From NCBI RefSeq assembly GCF_001186155.3, contig NZ_CP016540.2:2458001-2522000 (forward strand): 64,000 bases of DNA, read 5' to 3'. Shown piece by piece: positions 8,621-18,432 of the stretch (positions are counted from its first letter, which is position 1; each line of letters opens with the position of its first letter). Source of the stretch: Planococcus versutus (lineage in GTDB: Bacteria > Bacillota > Bacilli > Bacillales_A > Planococcaceae). The translations under genes were made by a program, and so were the position numbers. Below the pieces are notes generated by a model. It was not told where the DNA came from and made no database searches. It was given only the letters and a program-made list of their open reading frames with translations.

Positions 8621-10738
8621 TTAATATAAAATTTTTTTCCACATGTTTCGGCGTTGCTTTGGAAAAATTCCATACGGTCTGTCTGCAGTGAAATCTTCCG
8701 GAAAGCCATTGAGATCAAACGATTCTGTAACCTTAAGTGGTAAGTTGTCGTATCGGTACAAAAACTCAAAATCGATAATCTTTAATCCTTCAGAAGTAAG
8801 AAGAAGATTTCCCGGATGAAAGTCTATTAACGCGTATCCTTTGTTATAGAAAAATTCATTGATGCTGAAAATTTCTTGCTTATATTTTCGTTTCAAAATT
8901 TGCTTTTTAATATGCCAACTTTCCGATAACGGATTTGTTTTCAAATAAGGAATAATAATATAATTGTCACCACTGCTCAGTAGAGGCGGTATAAAATCAC
9001 ATTCTTTGCTCAGTTCACCGTAAACAAATTTTTCACGGTTTAAAAATCGTTCTTTGCCTGCTTTATACGTTTTTTTCACAGCTTTCTTGCCTTCATATCG
9101 AATCACTTCTACTTTGGCTCGTCGTTTTTTTTCAGAAACGTCTGCAATCACTTTTTCAGGTGTTCGATATGCCTCATCCCACTCTACAATGATTTTTTTG
9201 ACTTCTGTTAACAAATCCGGTGTTATCGCCGCCATATAATCTAACGCTTCAATTTCATCATCTGCACTATGAAGTGGATTGGCGCGTTGATCTATAGCCA
9301 ATGTAAAATTGATCTCTGAACGTAGTTGTTCTTTTAACAAATAATGCTCATTTGACACATGCGGATATTTTTTCTTCATTTTTGCATTTAGTTGTTTGGG
9401 ATGATAGTCATACATCACCAACAACGTGGATGGCTTGCCTCCACTAACAGCCCATGGGCCTTGCCCCCAATTTCCACCTCTTAAATTTTGAGTTGCGTTT
9501 CTTTTTTGTTCTTCATTTAGTTTCACAGCTCGTACAAGACACAAGCCATTGCGTTCAAACCAATCCACAATTTTGCTTGTCAGTTGTCGCTCTTCTGCCC
9601 ATTCGCGCACTACAAAGACCATCAACTCTCCGTCTTTTTCGAAATTATGTTCACTCGATTGAATAATCGATTCGAGCCATTTACCGCTAACGCCAATCAA
9701 TTTGCGGATTGTATCTGTTGAAGGAGCCCAGCCGTGTTCATCCAATACGCGGTGAAAGGATTCAAGACTAACTTCATCAAGCTGGATCTTGTTTTCATCA
9801 GCTAATCGCTTTAGAATTCCCGGATAATCGTGGTCTTGTGGAATTTGTTTAACAACTTCTCCAGACCTTACGGGAATCCCTGATTTTTCTCCTTTATGAT
9901 ACACCGCATGATACATCAAACTGAGAAAATGATGAAAGCTTGACGGAACGTAATACTTGTCTTTCCACAATTGTCGTTGGTCAACAATTGTTTCAGCGAT
10001 ATACGGAGGATAATAAGCAATGTTTTTAAAATTACTTCCTGTTAGTCCGCCAACGCTATAAATATCAAATGGTAAAATGCCAACCGTTTCATTTAATAAG
10101 TCGCGTACGAGTTCGATGTGTTTATCGGAAACAAGTAAATCTACATCTTCATCGAGATCTAGAAAAGGAAGTTCATCAAACCAACGCAAAACCACATACT
10201 CCAACTGACGTTTGTTGAGAAGTTCAAAAAACCCTTCTATTCCAAGCTCAGGCGATAAGTATTGTCGTGCTGTTTTTTCTTGTGGATAGTTCCGTTTAAA
10301 AACAATTCCTGTTCTTGCTTTATCGGTATTGTCGAGAAAAGTTTCAAAAGAGAACTCCCAGTTTTTCTTTCGTGCCATTTTATAAGCCCAAAGCGGTAAA
10401 AAACTAGCGCGATCGATGATGTTTAAAGGCATATACACAATCAATTCAGCTGACGAATGAAACGCATTTTTCAAATCTAAAAAGTCAGCTTTGTTTATAA
10501 CTAATACGTTTGCATTGTTTTTATACGTAATTGTTTTTTCAACAGTGTAATACAAATTAGGATCTCGACTAATTTTAGGCTTTTGTGTGCAAATACCTAT
10601 AAAATTTTCATAGCCTGAAAATGCTAGTTGTTTTTTCAAGCTACTCGTTTCAGCATTGTATTCTAGTATTTTGACTGTTTTTTCAGTTGGATATGCAGCT
10701 GTTATAAATTCACTGATTGTCGGCTGATTTGCCATCAT
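8621..10738 (-). CDS. Three-domain protein: nucleotidyltransferase-like, NDP-kinase-like and kinase-like
   Basis: A 705-residue protein I do not recognise as a named family. Residues 168-290 look like a nucleotidyltransferase-fold domain with acidic cluster DLDEDVDLLV (194-203). Residues 369-505 resemble a nucleoside diphosphate kinase: ELMVFVVREW, then FERNGLCLVRAVKL, a glycine-rich stretch, and NPLHSADDEIEAL whose His490 fits the NDPK phospho-histidine motif NxxHGSDS. Residues 540-665 look like a small-molecule or LPS-type kinase: Lys in GKKAVKKTY, DFHPGNLLL (639-647) and IIDFEF (655-660). Residues 1-165 are unassigned. RBS GAGGAGGAATT precedes tandem ATGs. It lies between rfbB and a flippase, so a role in modifying a sugar or lipid-linked intermediate is inferred. 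Confidence 0.6.
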   Translation of the reverse strand: MMANQPTISEFITAAYPTEKTVKILEYNAETSSLKKQLAFSGYENFIGICTQKPKISRDPNLYYTVEKTITYKNNANVLVINKADFLDLKNAFHSSAELIVYMPLNIIDRASFLPLWAYKMARKKNWEFSFETFLDNTDKARTGIVFKRNYPQEKTARQYLSPELGIEGFFELLNKRQLEYVVLRWFDELPFLDLDEDVDLLVSDKHIELVRDLLNETVGILPFDIYSVGGLTGSNFKNIAYYPPYIAETIVDQRQLWKDKYYVPSSFHHFLSLMYHAVYHKGEKSGIPVRSGEVVKQIPQDHDYPGILKRLADENKIQLDEVSLESFHRVLDEHGWAPSTDTIRKLIGVSGKWLESIIQSSEHNFEKDGELMVFVVREWAEERQLTSKIVDWFERNGLCLVRAVKLNEEQKRNATQNLRGGNWGQGPWAVSGGKPSTLLVMYDYHPKQLNAKMKKKYPHVSNEHYLLKEQLRSEINFTLAIDQRANPLHSADDEIEALDYMAAITPDLLTEVKKIIVEWDEAYRTPEKVIADVSEKKRRAKVEVIRYEGKKAVKKTYKAGKERFLNREKFVYGELSKECDFIPPLLSSGDNYIIIPYLKTNPLSESWHIKKQILKRKYKQEIFSINEFFYNKGYALIDFHPGNLLLTSEGLKIIDFEFLYRYDNLPLKVTESFDLNGFPEDFTADRPYGIFPKQRRNMWKKILY

Positions 10739-10783
10739 CCAATTCCTCCTCGTCCACCGGCAAGTCAGGTCATGCGCATTCTT

Positions 10784-11800
10784 TTATTTCTGCGCATACT
10801 GCCTGTCATAATACTGTTGGTATTCGCCACTGATGATTTGTTTCCACCAATTTTCGTTTTCTACAAACCATTTAATTGTTTGGGCAATCCCTGTTTCAAA
10901 ATCGTATACAGGCTTCCAACCTAATTGCTCAATTTTTGTTGGGTCTATTGCATATCGTTTGTCATGTCCTAATCGATCTTGTACAAATTCGATGAGATTT
11001 TCTGATTTTTTAAAAGCTTGGATAATGGTTTGAACAACTTGTAAATTGGTTTTTTCGTTATGGCCTCCAATATTATAAACTTCACCAATTTTCCCGTTAT
11101 GCATCACCAAATCGATCGCTGTGCAATGATCATGAACATGTAACCAATCTCGAACGTTTTGACCATTTCCATAGACCGGCACAGGTTGATTGTTTAATAC
11201 ACGTGATATAGTCAGCGGGATCAATTTTTCTGGAAAATGAAAAGGTCCATAATTATTCGAGCAGCGTGTAATATTGACAGGTAATCCATAAGTTTCGTAA
11301 TACGCTCTCACTAACAAGTCCGACGATGCTTTGCTTGCGCTATACGGGCTACTTGGTTGCAACGGCGTTTCTTCTGTAAAGAACGTGTCGGGATCAAATT
11401 CTAGCTCTCCATACACTTCATCTGTCGAAACATGAACAAATTTTTTAATGCCTGCTCGTTTTGCAGCTTCAAGTAATACTTGCGTTCCCAATACATTGGT
11501 TCGGATAAAAATCTCTGGTTCCGTAATCGAACGATCCACATGACTTTCAGCAGCAAAATGCACAATATAACTAAAATTTACTCGCTCAAACAACGATTCT
11601 ACTGCTTGACGATCTGCAATATCGATTTGGACAAAGCTATAGTTTTCATTGTTTTCGATGGATTGATGTTTGGATAAATCTCCAGCGTAGGTTAAAGCGT
11701 CTAGGTTATAAATATGGTAATTCGGATACGCAGCGACCATGTATTGAACAAAATTTCCTCCGATAAATCCCGCTCCACCCGTAACAAGAATATTTTCCAT
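10784..11800 (-). CDS. rfbB: dTDP-glucose 4,6-dehydratase
   Basis: Converts dTDP-glucose to dTDP-4-keto-6-deoxyglucose in the cytoplasm. The start MENILVTGGAGFIGGNF has the NAD-binding TGxxGxxG motif, HFAAESHVDRS and VHVSTDEVYGEL are diagnostic of RmlB, and SPYSASKASSD has the YxxxK pair. Length 338 aa is normal; RBS AAGGAGCACAACT precedes ATG. It starts 12 bp after rfbA. The usual next genes rfbC and rfbD are absent from the window, so rhamnose is not clearly the product here. Confidence 0.95.
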   Translation of the reverse strand: MENILVTGGAGFIGGNFVQYMVAAYPNYHIYNLDALTYAGDLSKHQSIENNENYSFVQIDIADRQAVESLFERVNFSYIVHFAAESHVDRSITEPEIFIRTNVLGTQVLLEAAKRAGIKKFVHVSTDEVYGELEFDPDTFFTEETPLQPSSPYSASKASSDLLVRAYYETYGLPVNITRCSNNYGPFHFPEKLIPLTISRVLNNQPVPVYGNGQNVRDWLHVHDHCTAIDLVMHNGKIGEVYNIGGHNEKTNLQVVQTIIQAFKKSENLIEFVQDRLGHDKRYAIDPTKIEQLGWKPVYDFETGIAQTIKWFVENENWWKQIISGEYQQYYDRQYAQK

Positions 11801-11812
11801 AGTTGTGCTCCT

Positions 11813-12703
11813 TTATAACTTATTCGGTAACAGTGTTTTTTCATGGGCAATATCCAATAAATATTGGCCGTAATCTGTTTTTTTCAATGACTGAGCGAGC
11901 TCGATTAAATCTTCTTGTGAGATATACCCTCTTCGGAAAGCAATTTCTTCAATGCACGAAACATACAAGCCTTGTCTTTTTTGAATCGCTTCTACAAAAT
12001 TTGAAGCTTCTAACAAAGCTTCATGTGTCCCTGTATCTAGCCACGCAAGTCCACGCCCCATAATATTGACATGTAATTCACCTTGCTTTAAGTATTCGTT
12101 TATAATAGAAGTAATTTCTTTTTCTCCTCGTTCTGAAGGCACCACTTGTTTGGCTATTTTAACCACTTGATTGTCAAAGAAGTACAGACCAGGTATCGCA
12201 TAAGACGATTTGGGTTGTTCTGGTTTTTCTTCAATCGACACGATATTGAGTTCATCATCTACTTCCACTACCCCGTAAGCTCTCGGGTCTGCTACATGAC
12301 ACCCAAAAATAATGCTTCCGGTTGTGAGTTCTGCCGATTCTTGCAAACGACTCCCAAAGTCAGAACCGTAAAACACATTGTCTCCTAGTACTAGCGCAAC
12401 TGGAGAATCACCGATAAAGCTTTCCCCAATCGTAAACGCTTCCGCTAATCCATTGGGTTCTTCTTGAATAGCATATTCCAGTTTAATCCCTAACTTTTGA
12501 CCATTTCCAAGTAAACTCAAAAATCCAGCAACGTCTCGCGGAGTAGAAATGATTAAAATCTCTTTAATGCCTGCAAGCATTAAAACCGATAATGGATAGT
12601 AAATCATGGGCTTGTCGTATACCGGCAACATTTGTTTTGAAATGGACTTGGTTAGCGGGTACAAACGTGTCCCAGTCCCACCAGCTAAAATAATTCCTTT
12701 CAT
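11813..12703 (-). CDS. rfbA: Glucose-1-phosphate thymidylyltransferase
   Basis: Makes dTDP-glucose from dTTP and glucose-1-phosphate. The N-terminus [18 protein letters not shown] is the nucleotidyltransferase signature, followed by [27 protein letters not shown] and [16 protein letters not shown]. Length 296 aa is the usual size. It sits between the aminotransferase and rfbB, in the order aminotransferase, rfbA, rfbB, fitting one pathway from glucose-1-phosphate to a dTDP-4-amino-6-deoxysugar. Confidence 0.95.
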   Translation of the reverse strand: MKGIILAGGTGTRLYPLTKSISKQMLPVYDKPMIYYPLSVLMLAGIKEILIISTPRDVAGFLSLLGNGQKLGIKLEYAIQEEPNGLAEAFTIGESFIGDSPVALVLGDNVFYGSDFGSRLQESAELTTGSIIFGCHVADPRAYGVVEVDDELNIVSIEEKPEQPKSSYAIPGLYFFDNQVVKIAKQVVPSERGEKEITSIINEYLKQGELHVNIMGRGLAWLDTGTHEALLEASNFVEAIQKRQGLYVSCIEEIAFRRGYISQEDLIELAQSLKKTDYGQYLLDIAHEKTLLPNKL

Positions 12704-12720
12704 GATCAGTCCCTCATTTC

Positions 12721-13872
12721 TTATAGTTGAGATAAGCTTTTTTGTTTTACATAAAGTTCACGAATAATCGTACAAATTTCAACTACTGATTGGATTGGCA
12801 ATGCGCCGTAATAAGGCATAGCTAACACTTGTTGCACAGCCCTTTGAGCATTTGGTAAGTTTTCAGGGTGTGCCGATGGCAACTCGTTATACCATTCAAA
12901 ATCACTGCACAAAGGATAAAAGTACTTTCTCGCAAAGACGTTGTATTTTTGAAGCTCTTTGTGAACGTAATCTCTCGATTGACCAAACAGCGTTTCATCA
13001 ATGCGAATAACAAAATACTGGTAGCTGCTAGATTCACCTTCAAGTGTTGTTAATACACGAATGCCTTCGATTGCTGCCAAGTGTTCTTCGTATGCTTTTT
13101 TAACAGCATGGCGTTTCAGTCGCTCATCTTCCACCACTTTTAATACTTCTAACCCAACGCCTGCTTGCAGTTCATTTAGTTTGGCATTTAACCCTGACAA
13201 CACGACTTCTTCTGTATTTAAAATGCCAAAGTTTCTCAGTAGCCCCAGTCGCTTATCAAGTGCTGGGTCACGATAGATTAAAGCGCCGCCTTCTATCGTA
13301 TTGAAGAGCTTTGTTGCATGAAAACTAAACATGGTCATATCACCAAAGCCACTAATTGGTAGACCATTAAGTTTAGAGCCAAAAGCGTGCGCTCCATCGT
13401 AAATCACTTTTAAGTGATGCTTATCCGCAATGGCCTGTATTTTTTCCACATCACATGGATTTCCAAAAACATGAACAGCTAAAATCGCCGTTGTTTTGTC
13501 GGTAATCAAGGACTCAATTTTATCGGCATCAATATTGAACGTAGTAGGATCAATATCACAAAACACAGGTGTTAAATTGTTCCAATCTAAAGCTTGAACC
13601 GTTGCTGGAAACGTAAAAGGCGTTGTAATGACTTCACCGGTTAGCTCTAATGCTCTCAAACCAAGTAATAATGCGAGCGTACCGTTAGAAAAGATGGACA
13701 TATGATCACTTTCTAAATAACGCTGAAGTTTCGTGCTCAGTTCATCATGTTGTGCACCGAAATTCGTGAGCTGTTTACTTTCCCAAACTGTTTTTAATCG
13801 ATCGGTAACTTTTTCGAAATCTGGCAGTAAAGGCCGCGTCACATGTATTGGTTGTTGAAAAACTTTAGCCAT
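12721..13872 (-). CDS. DegT/DnrJ/EryC1-family sugar aminotransferase (VioA-like)
   Basis: A 383-residue PLP enzyme. It carries [44 protein letters not shown] with the cofactor-binding Asp, and [18 protein letters not shown] containing the Schiff-base lysine. Within this family the SFHATK form is found in enzymes that aminate dTDP-4-keto-6-deoxyglucose at C4; with rfbA and rfbB next to it and no isomerase gene visible, dTDP-4-amino-4,6-dideoxyglucose is the likely product (inference). Start is ATG 13872 after GGGAGGAAATGAA; the longer frame from 13926 overlaps the upstream flippase gene. Confidence 0.85.
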   Translation of the reverse strand: MAKVFQQPIHVTRPLLPDFEKVTDRLKTVWESKQLTNFGAQHDELSTKLQRYLESDHMSIFSNGTLALLLGLRALELTGEVITTPFTFPATVQALDWNNLTPVFCDIDPTTFNIDADKIESLITDKTTAILAVHVFGNPCDVEKIQAIADKHHLKVIYDGAHAFGSKLNGLPISGFGDMTMFSFHATKLFNTIEGGALIYRDPALDKRLGLLRNFGILNTEEVVLSGLNAKLNELQAGVGLEVLKVVEDERLKRHAVKKAYEEHLAAIEGIRVLTTLEGESSSYQYFVIRIDETLFGQSRDYVHKELQKYNVFARKYFYPLCSDFEWYNELPSAHPENLPNAQRAVQQVLAMPYYGALPIQSVVEICTIIRELYVKQKSLSQL

Positions 13873-13922
13873 TTCATTTCCTCCCAAGGGTCTGAATTTG
13901 TATTGTGACAAATCATTTCGTC

Positions 13923-15389
13923 TCAACGCTTACTTTTTTTAATCAGTGGCAATAATAGCTCGTAAACAGTAGCAAATTCTTCAATTTTCAATAATTTAGA
14001 TACCGTGATGTAGAGCACTGCACCAATTCCAACCTGTAGAAGTAACGTTAAAAGCTCTGCGAACGGAACGACCGCACCTACACCATAAACAATCGCTCCC
14101 ATTCCTAACGAAATCATGTAGATTGGCAATAAATCCAGCACTTGTTCTTTAATGCCGTATGCTATTTCACGTCCTGAAAAATAAATATTAATAAATAAAG
14201 ATAAATGCGAATCCAGCACTATTGTAGCTACTAGCAGCGTAATTCCCCAATCCATCCATATCACAACCACTATTAAGATTGTTGGAATGATGGTTTTAAT
14301 AATTTCTAAATAAAGAAATAAATCAGAACGTCCTTTAACTTGCAAAATATTCAAGTTTAACGCATGAATAGGGTACAACATGCTCGCAATGCACAAAAGC
14401 TGAAAATAAGGCACCATAGTCATCCATTTTTCTCCGAAAATCAGGAAAACTAATGGCTCTGCAACTGCTGCTAACCCAACCATCAGTGGAAAGATCAAGA
14501 ATCCCGAAAGCTTAATGACTTTTTTAAAGCTTCGTTTTAGTCGTTCTTCTTGGTCTTGAATACCGCTCAATACGGGGTAGGTCACTCGCTGAATGGTCGC
14601 CGTTAAAGATTGTGTCGCTACATCACTAAATTTAGAAGCATTGGTATAGTAGCCGAGTGCACCAGCCGAATACTGCTTACCGATAATTAAGTAATATATA
14701 TTGTTATAGGTTGTATCTATTAATCCTGAGACTAGGAGCTTCCAGCCAAATCCAAACAGCCGCTTGAAAGATGCCATGCTAAAAGCGAGTGAAGGCATCC
14801 ATCTTCTAGTGAACACTAGCAATAATGCTTGCACTAAATTTAATGCCAACATGCGAACCACAAGGCTCCATACGCCAAATCCCACGAATGCCATAGCGAC
14901 AGCAACTATTCCTGACAAAACACTTGCTGCTACATTGACCTTTGCTTGGACCTTGAAATTTACTTCTTTAGTAAACATCGCTCTTGGAATAATCGAGAAT
15001 GCATTGATGATGACACCTAATGTCAGCACTCGAATAATAGACTTTAATTGAGACTGATCAAAGAAATTGCTGATGAGAGGTGCTGAAAAGAACAGAATAC
15101 CGTAAATAAAAATGGAAACTACTAAGTTAAAATAGAAGACTGTTGAGTAATCCGTTTGATTGGCTTTTTGATCACGAATTAATGCTTGCGTAAAGCCACT
15201 ATCAACAAGTGAATTCGACAGCGCCACAAACACCAAAATCATTCCAATCAGTCCAAAATCAGCAGGAGTCAATAGTCGTGCTAAAATAATTTGGATAATA
15301 AACTGAATGCCTTGATTGCCTATCATGTCTCCAAAACTCCAAAGCAGTCCACTGATTGTTTTTTTCTTTAATGAGTTTTCTTGTTTCAT
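13923..15389 (-). CDS. Wzx-like flippase (module 1)
   Basis: A 488-residue polytopic protein beginning LKKKTISGLLWSFGDMIGNQ, a family mark of WzxC-type lipopolysaccharide/teichuronic acid exporters. It shares long, nearly identical stretches with the protein at 19471-20934 (for example VDSGFTQALIR and FGFGWKLLVSGLID), so the two are recent paralogs. First gene of operon 2, followed 50 bp later by the aminotransferase gene. Substrate is presumably the lipid-linked repeat unit containing the dTDP-derived sugar. Confidence 0.9.
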   Translation of the reverse strand: MKQENSLKKKTISGLLWSFGDMIGNQGIQFIIQIILARLLTPADFGLIGMILVFVALSNSLVDSGFTQALIRDQKANQTDYSTVFYFNLVVSIFIYGILFFSAPLISNFFDQSQLKSIIRVLTLGVIINAFSIIPRAMFTKEVNFKVQAKVNVAASVLSGIVAVAMAFVGFGVWSLVVRMLALNLVQALLLVFTRRWMPSLAFSMASFKRLFGFGWKLLVSGLIDTTYNNIYYLIIGKQYSAGALGYYTNASKFSDVATQSLTATIQRVTYPVLSGIQDQEERLKRSFKKVIKLSGFLIFPLMVGLAAVAEPLVFLIFGEKWMTMVPYFQLLCIASMLYPIHALNLNILQVKGRSDLFLYLEIIKTIIPTILIVVVIWMDWGITLLVATIVLDSHLSLFINIYFSGREIAYGIKEQVLDLLPIYMISLGMGAIVYGVGAVVPFAELLTLLLQVGIGAVLYITVSKLLKIEEFATVYELLLPLIKKSKR

Positions 15390-15549
15390 CAGCTTGCTCC
15401 TATCTTTATTTAAAAAAGGTTATTCACAATTCTTAAAACGCCATACATTTACCTATAAGAGTAGGTAAATTAAATCTATTTACTAAATCAATAAAGTTAC
15501 CTCCATTTCAGATACATTACTTTGTGCTTATTTCTAGTACTTGCTTTTC

Positions 15550-15593
15550 ATTCTAACACACTACATGTCTTAAATAACAGATAATTTAGATTA
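15550..15593 (-). promoter_or_regulatory. Promoter of flippase-rfb operon with shared box (site B)
   Basis: Minus strand: extended -10 TGTTAGAAT (hexamer 15550-15555), with the box TAATCTAAATTATCTGTTAT (15569-15593) 22 bp upstream when measured to ATCTGT (15577-15582). This is the best match to site A, with conserved TTAAGAC just downstream of the box as well. Confidence 0.6.
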
Positions 15594-15784
15594 TTTTTTA
15601 TTTTCTTTTTTGCAAATTATTCCACTCTTTTTTATTAAATCAATAAATTGATTGTTTTTAAGTTGGAGTTCTAAGTAAGATTCTTCATATAACTGTTAGA
15701 TATTTACTGTTTATTGGATATCTTTATAAAGGGTAACTTTTCAGCTTGTGTATAGATCAATTTTACTAATTTAAAATTGAACAA

Positions 15785-15840
15785 AACAAAAGACAAGTTT
15801 GAATAGCTGATGGTGCCAGCTGTCAAAATTGTCTTTTGTT
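15785..15840 (-). terminator. Rho-independent terminator of GT2 gene
   Basis: A 12-bp inverted repeat (AACAAAAGACAA and its complement) encloses a shorter AGCTG/CAGCT pair, directly downstream of the stop codon at 15856. Confidence 0.7.
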
Positions 15841-15855
15841 GGTTTCTTATTCTTT

Positions 15856-16767
15856 TCAAATGATGATTCGTTTAAAGATCCGCTTAAAAAATTCAGGCTT
15901 TGCATAAAACTGTCGATATCCTTTTTTCAAGGTTTCTTTAATTTTTAATTGCTTGAGTAAGACGTAAAAACTGTCTCGCTTTTTAGTACGTTTAATCACT
16001 TGATCATACTTAAAATTCGTAAAGACATTTACTTCATCGAGCAAGTTTGCAACATCTTGAAGGTGTTTTTGCTTTGCGGAAATGTCATTCAAGTTGGTAT
16101 CTGTCCAAGACCCTTTGACTTCTACTCGGTATGCAGCCATAGGTCGATCCATGTAATAAAACGTTCCACTCAGCGCTCCACAAATTGCTAGCGGGTAGTC
16201 ACCAATTGTAGCATTCATATAATACGCTGGCATTTCGGGCATTTTTTCACGGGAATACAAAATTGAATTGGTGGCAAACAGTGCCCCTCCACCTTCAATC
16301 ACTTCTTCCACAGAAAAAATTTTGTCTTTATGACTTGGACGAATAACATCCACTCTTTTTTTAGTTACTGCAGAGACCTTTTCTGCTGCATGCACGCACA
16401 TGCTACATTCTGGATGTGTCTCCATATAGTCGACTTGTCTTTGTAGTTTTTCTGAGTCAGTCCAATAATCATCACCTTCGCAAATGGCAATATACTTACC
16501 TTCTGCACGCGCCATATTGGACAATTCAAAAGAGATGTTTTGTGAATATTGATTGATGGTTTGATAAATTGGTTTAACGATATCCGGGTATTTTTGTTCA
16601 TAGCTTTTGATAATATCAGCAGTTCGGTCAGTAGATGCATCGTCATGCACTAAAATTTCATAGGCAAAATTCGTTTTCTGCATCAGCAGGCTATCCAATG
16701 CTTCCGCTATAAATTCTTCATGATTGTAAGCATTGCATTCAATACTCACTAGTATCTCGTTCGTCAT
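15856..16767 (-). CDS. Glycosyltransferase family 2 (module 1)
   Basis: About 303 residues. It has ILVHDDASTDRT (nucleotide-binding Asp pair) and AICEGDDYWTD (metal-binding motif) of GT-A enzymes. It is a clear paralog of 20966-21931; both share PIYxTxNQYSQ and the EGDDYWTD-KLQxQVDYME stretch. ATG 16767 is preferred, with GGGAGG 11 bases upstream; the frame can extend seven residues to a TTG that overlaps the ribosome site. It is a single-gene unit with its own terminator. Sugar specificity unknown. Confidence 0.85.
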   Translation of the reverse strand: MTNEILVSIECNAYNHEEFIAEALDSLLMQKTNFAYEILVHDDASTDRTADIIKSYEQKYPDIVKPIYQTINQYSQNISFELSNMARAEGKYIAICEGDDYWTDSEKLQRQVDYMETHPECSMCVHAAEKVSAVTKKRVDVIRPSHKDKIFSVEEVIEGGGALFATNSILYSREKMPEMPAYYMNATIGDYPLAICGALSGTFYYMDRPMAAYRVEVKGSWTDTNLNDISAKQKHLQDVANLLDEVNVFTNFKYDQVIKRTKKRDSFYVLLKQLKIKETLKKGYRQFYAKPEFFKRIFKRIII

Positions 16768-16939
16768 AAGTGGCCATGCCTCCCGCAATCGAGTCGTTTT
16801 CTTTTTTAGTTACTGTGGATTGTGTTCTATTTTCACTAGTGGCACTATAGGCTCACAAATTTCTGTATGTTCTTACCGTTAGGATAAATACCGTAAAAGT
16901 AAATAGTCAACTACCATTTATATTGACTTGAACTTAAAT

Positions 16940-18073
16940 TTACTTTGTATCAGAAACCATAAAGTTTTCTTTTAAATATCTATTCCTCAACTCTTTATCA
17001 CGCAGAATCAGCTGGTTTTCCTCAACGGTATTTCCTTGGACAATGTGCTCATCTCCAATATTAATATAAATGCCTCTTTCTGAACTGTCGCGCGGATTTA
17101 CTGCAAGATTGTTTAAGATACTAATAGCATGACTCGGAGCCATCAAGTTTTCCCCTCCATCTCCCGGTCTCACTGCAATATTGTATTCATTGTTATAAAC
17201 CAGATTGCCTTTAATAACAGTAGATTCTGCTCCATTCTTGATATCGATGCCATAATAAAAGCCGCTAACTACATTTTTTTCAATCTTGCTTTCTTTTTCA
17301 CTTTCAACTGTAATTCCTTGCTGGTCAGTATAGCCCGGACGATCTTCAGTCACCATACAGCCTTTTACTAGATTGTGTTTGCCTCCACCAAATAAAGAAA
17401 GATGACCATCTCCTGAATTTCTGACCACGCAAGATTCAATTGTGTTATAGTCCGATGCAAAATTAATAATACCAGAACCATAATTAAATTCACTCGTTAC
17501 ATTTCGAATAACATTGTTGTTGGCGTGGTGCAAATGAATGCCTTGTGAATAGTTTTTTGTATAAACGTCTTCAATCAGACTTTCTTGGCTACCTTGAAGT
17601 AAAATAGCAATATGAGAAACTAGCGATCCCGTTTCTGGCAGTGTGTCTCCCATTAAAAAACCGCCTTTGAGATGGACATCTGCTGTTGCCATAATCCAAA
17701 AAACTCCGTATTCACCAGCTGATTCTGTTTTAAAAATCGCCTGATCCATACGGATGGTAATAGGTTTGGAGATCTTCAAAGCAAAATAACTGTCACCGTA
17801 TCCCGTACTGGCTTTTAAATTAGGATTTTTGGATAATTTGTAGATACCTGGTGGTATGTGTAGTTCTCCACCTATTGGCGTTTCGTCAATAGCTCGTTGA
17901 ATTGCTTTCGTATCATCTGTCACGCCATCACCCTTTGCTCCGAATTGTGTTTTTGCACCATTCTTCTCTTCTGCGAAGAAAGAATGTTGTCCCATGATCA
18001 AAACAGCAACCAGTCCACATATCCCCAGCATGTATAGCAGCATATTTCTAAATTTCTTGTAGATCATTAACAC
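16940..18073 (-). CDS. Membrane-anchored right-handed beta-helix protein (module 1)
   Basis: A 377-residue protein with an N-terminal hydrophobic segment (about residues 10-30; no cleavage site or lipobox obvious), then a pectate-lyase-3-type start (FGAKGDGVTDDTKAIQRAID) and repeated N-x-I/V-x-x-N-x-V turns typical of parallel beta-helices that bind or cut polysaccharide. Likely located outside the membrane. Paralog of 23314-24441, with which it shares SYFALKISKPIT, HLKGGFLMG and VRNSGDGH. It may be a lyase, epimerase or hydrolase of the local polymer; catalytic residues cannot be assigned. Confidence 0.75.
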   Translation of the reverse strand: MLMIYKKFRNMLLYMLGICGLVAVLIMGQHSFFAEEKNGAKTQFGAKGDGVTDDTKAIQRAIDETPIGGELHIPPGIYKLSKNPNLKASTGYGDSYFALKISKPITIRMDQAIFKTESAGEYGVFWIMATADVHLKGGFLMGDTLPETGSLVSHIAILLQGSQESLIEDVYTKNYSQGIHLHHANNNVIRNVTSEFNYGSGIINFASDYNTIESCVVRNSGDGHLSLFGGGKHNLVKGCMVTEDRPGYTDQQGITVESEKESKIEKNVVSGFYYGIDIKNGAESTVIKGNLVYNNEYNIAVRPGDGGENLMAPSHAISILNNLAVNPRDSSERGIYINIGDEHIVQGNTVEENQLILRDKELRNRYLKENFMVSDTK

Positions 18074-18432
18074 CTCTCCCTCACCTTAAACACCTTACCG
18101 AAAGGTTTTGACACTGTTTTCTCGTTAATTACTTCTAGTATAAGCCAAAATTTCTTTAAATGCATACTTTTCCGAATATTTTGCTTTTAAACCGGCTTTA
18201 TATTGATTTTCTTTCTCTAAAGTACAAGCCTTTTCCGTAAAGTTAACCAACAAAATGAAGAACTTCCTCGTATTTGCTCTTGTTCTTCGCTATAATTAAT
18301 AAGATGACTATTTTATTTGAATATTTAGATATATTTTAAAAGAATTTTCTCGTTTGTCACACATTTATTTTGACTTAGTGAAACGATTGCTGACAAAACC
18401 AATTATAAAACAAAAAGAAATGGGGTTTTATT
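18074..18432. other. 359-bp divergent intergenic region
   Basis: Lies between the beta-helix gene (minus) and the FemAB-like gene (plus), so it must hold both promoters. On the minus strand TTATACT near 18133-18139 is a plausible -10. An AT-rich segment at about 18315-18331 weakly resembles the shared activator box in minus orientation, but its spacing to a -10 is poor. No ORF or repeat seen. Confidence 0.4.

Larger units (their letters stand above)
15390..15855. other. 466-bp intergenic region: promoter and terminator
   Basis: AT-rich spacer between the flippase at 13923 and the glycosyltransferase at 15856. It holds promoter site B (15550-15593) for the operon to its left and the terminator of the glycosyltransferase gene (15785-15840). 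I see no further ORF with a ribosome site and no repeat in it. The flippase leader between promoter and ATG is about 155 bases and shows no clear riboswitch fold. Confidence 0.6.

Noticed and set aside
10784..12703. dTDP-rhamnose pathway
   Set aside because: rfbC and rfbD are missing in the window and an aminotransferase takes their place.
13873..13926. Longer start for the sugar aminotransferase
   Set aside because: Overlaps the flippase end and places the GGGAGG ribosome site inside the gene.
18315..18331. Seventh copy of the shared promoter box
   Set aside because: AT-rich partial match with no good -10 at 21-22 bp, so not counted.
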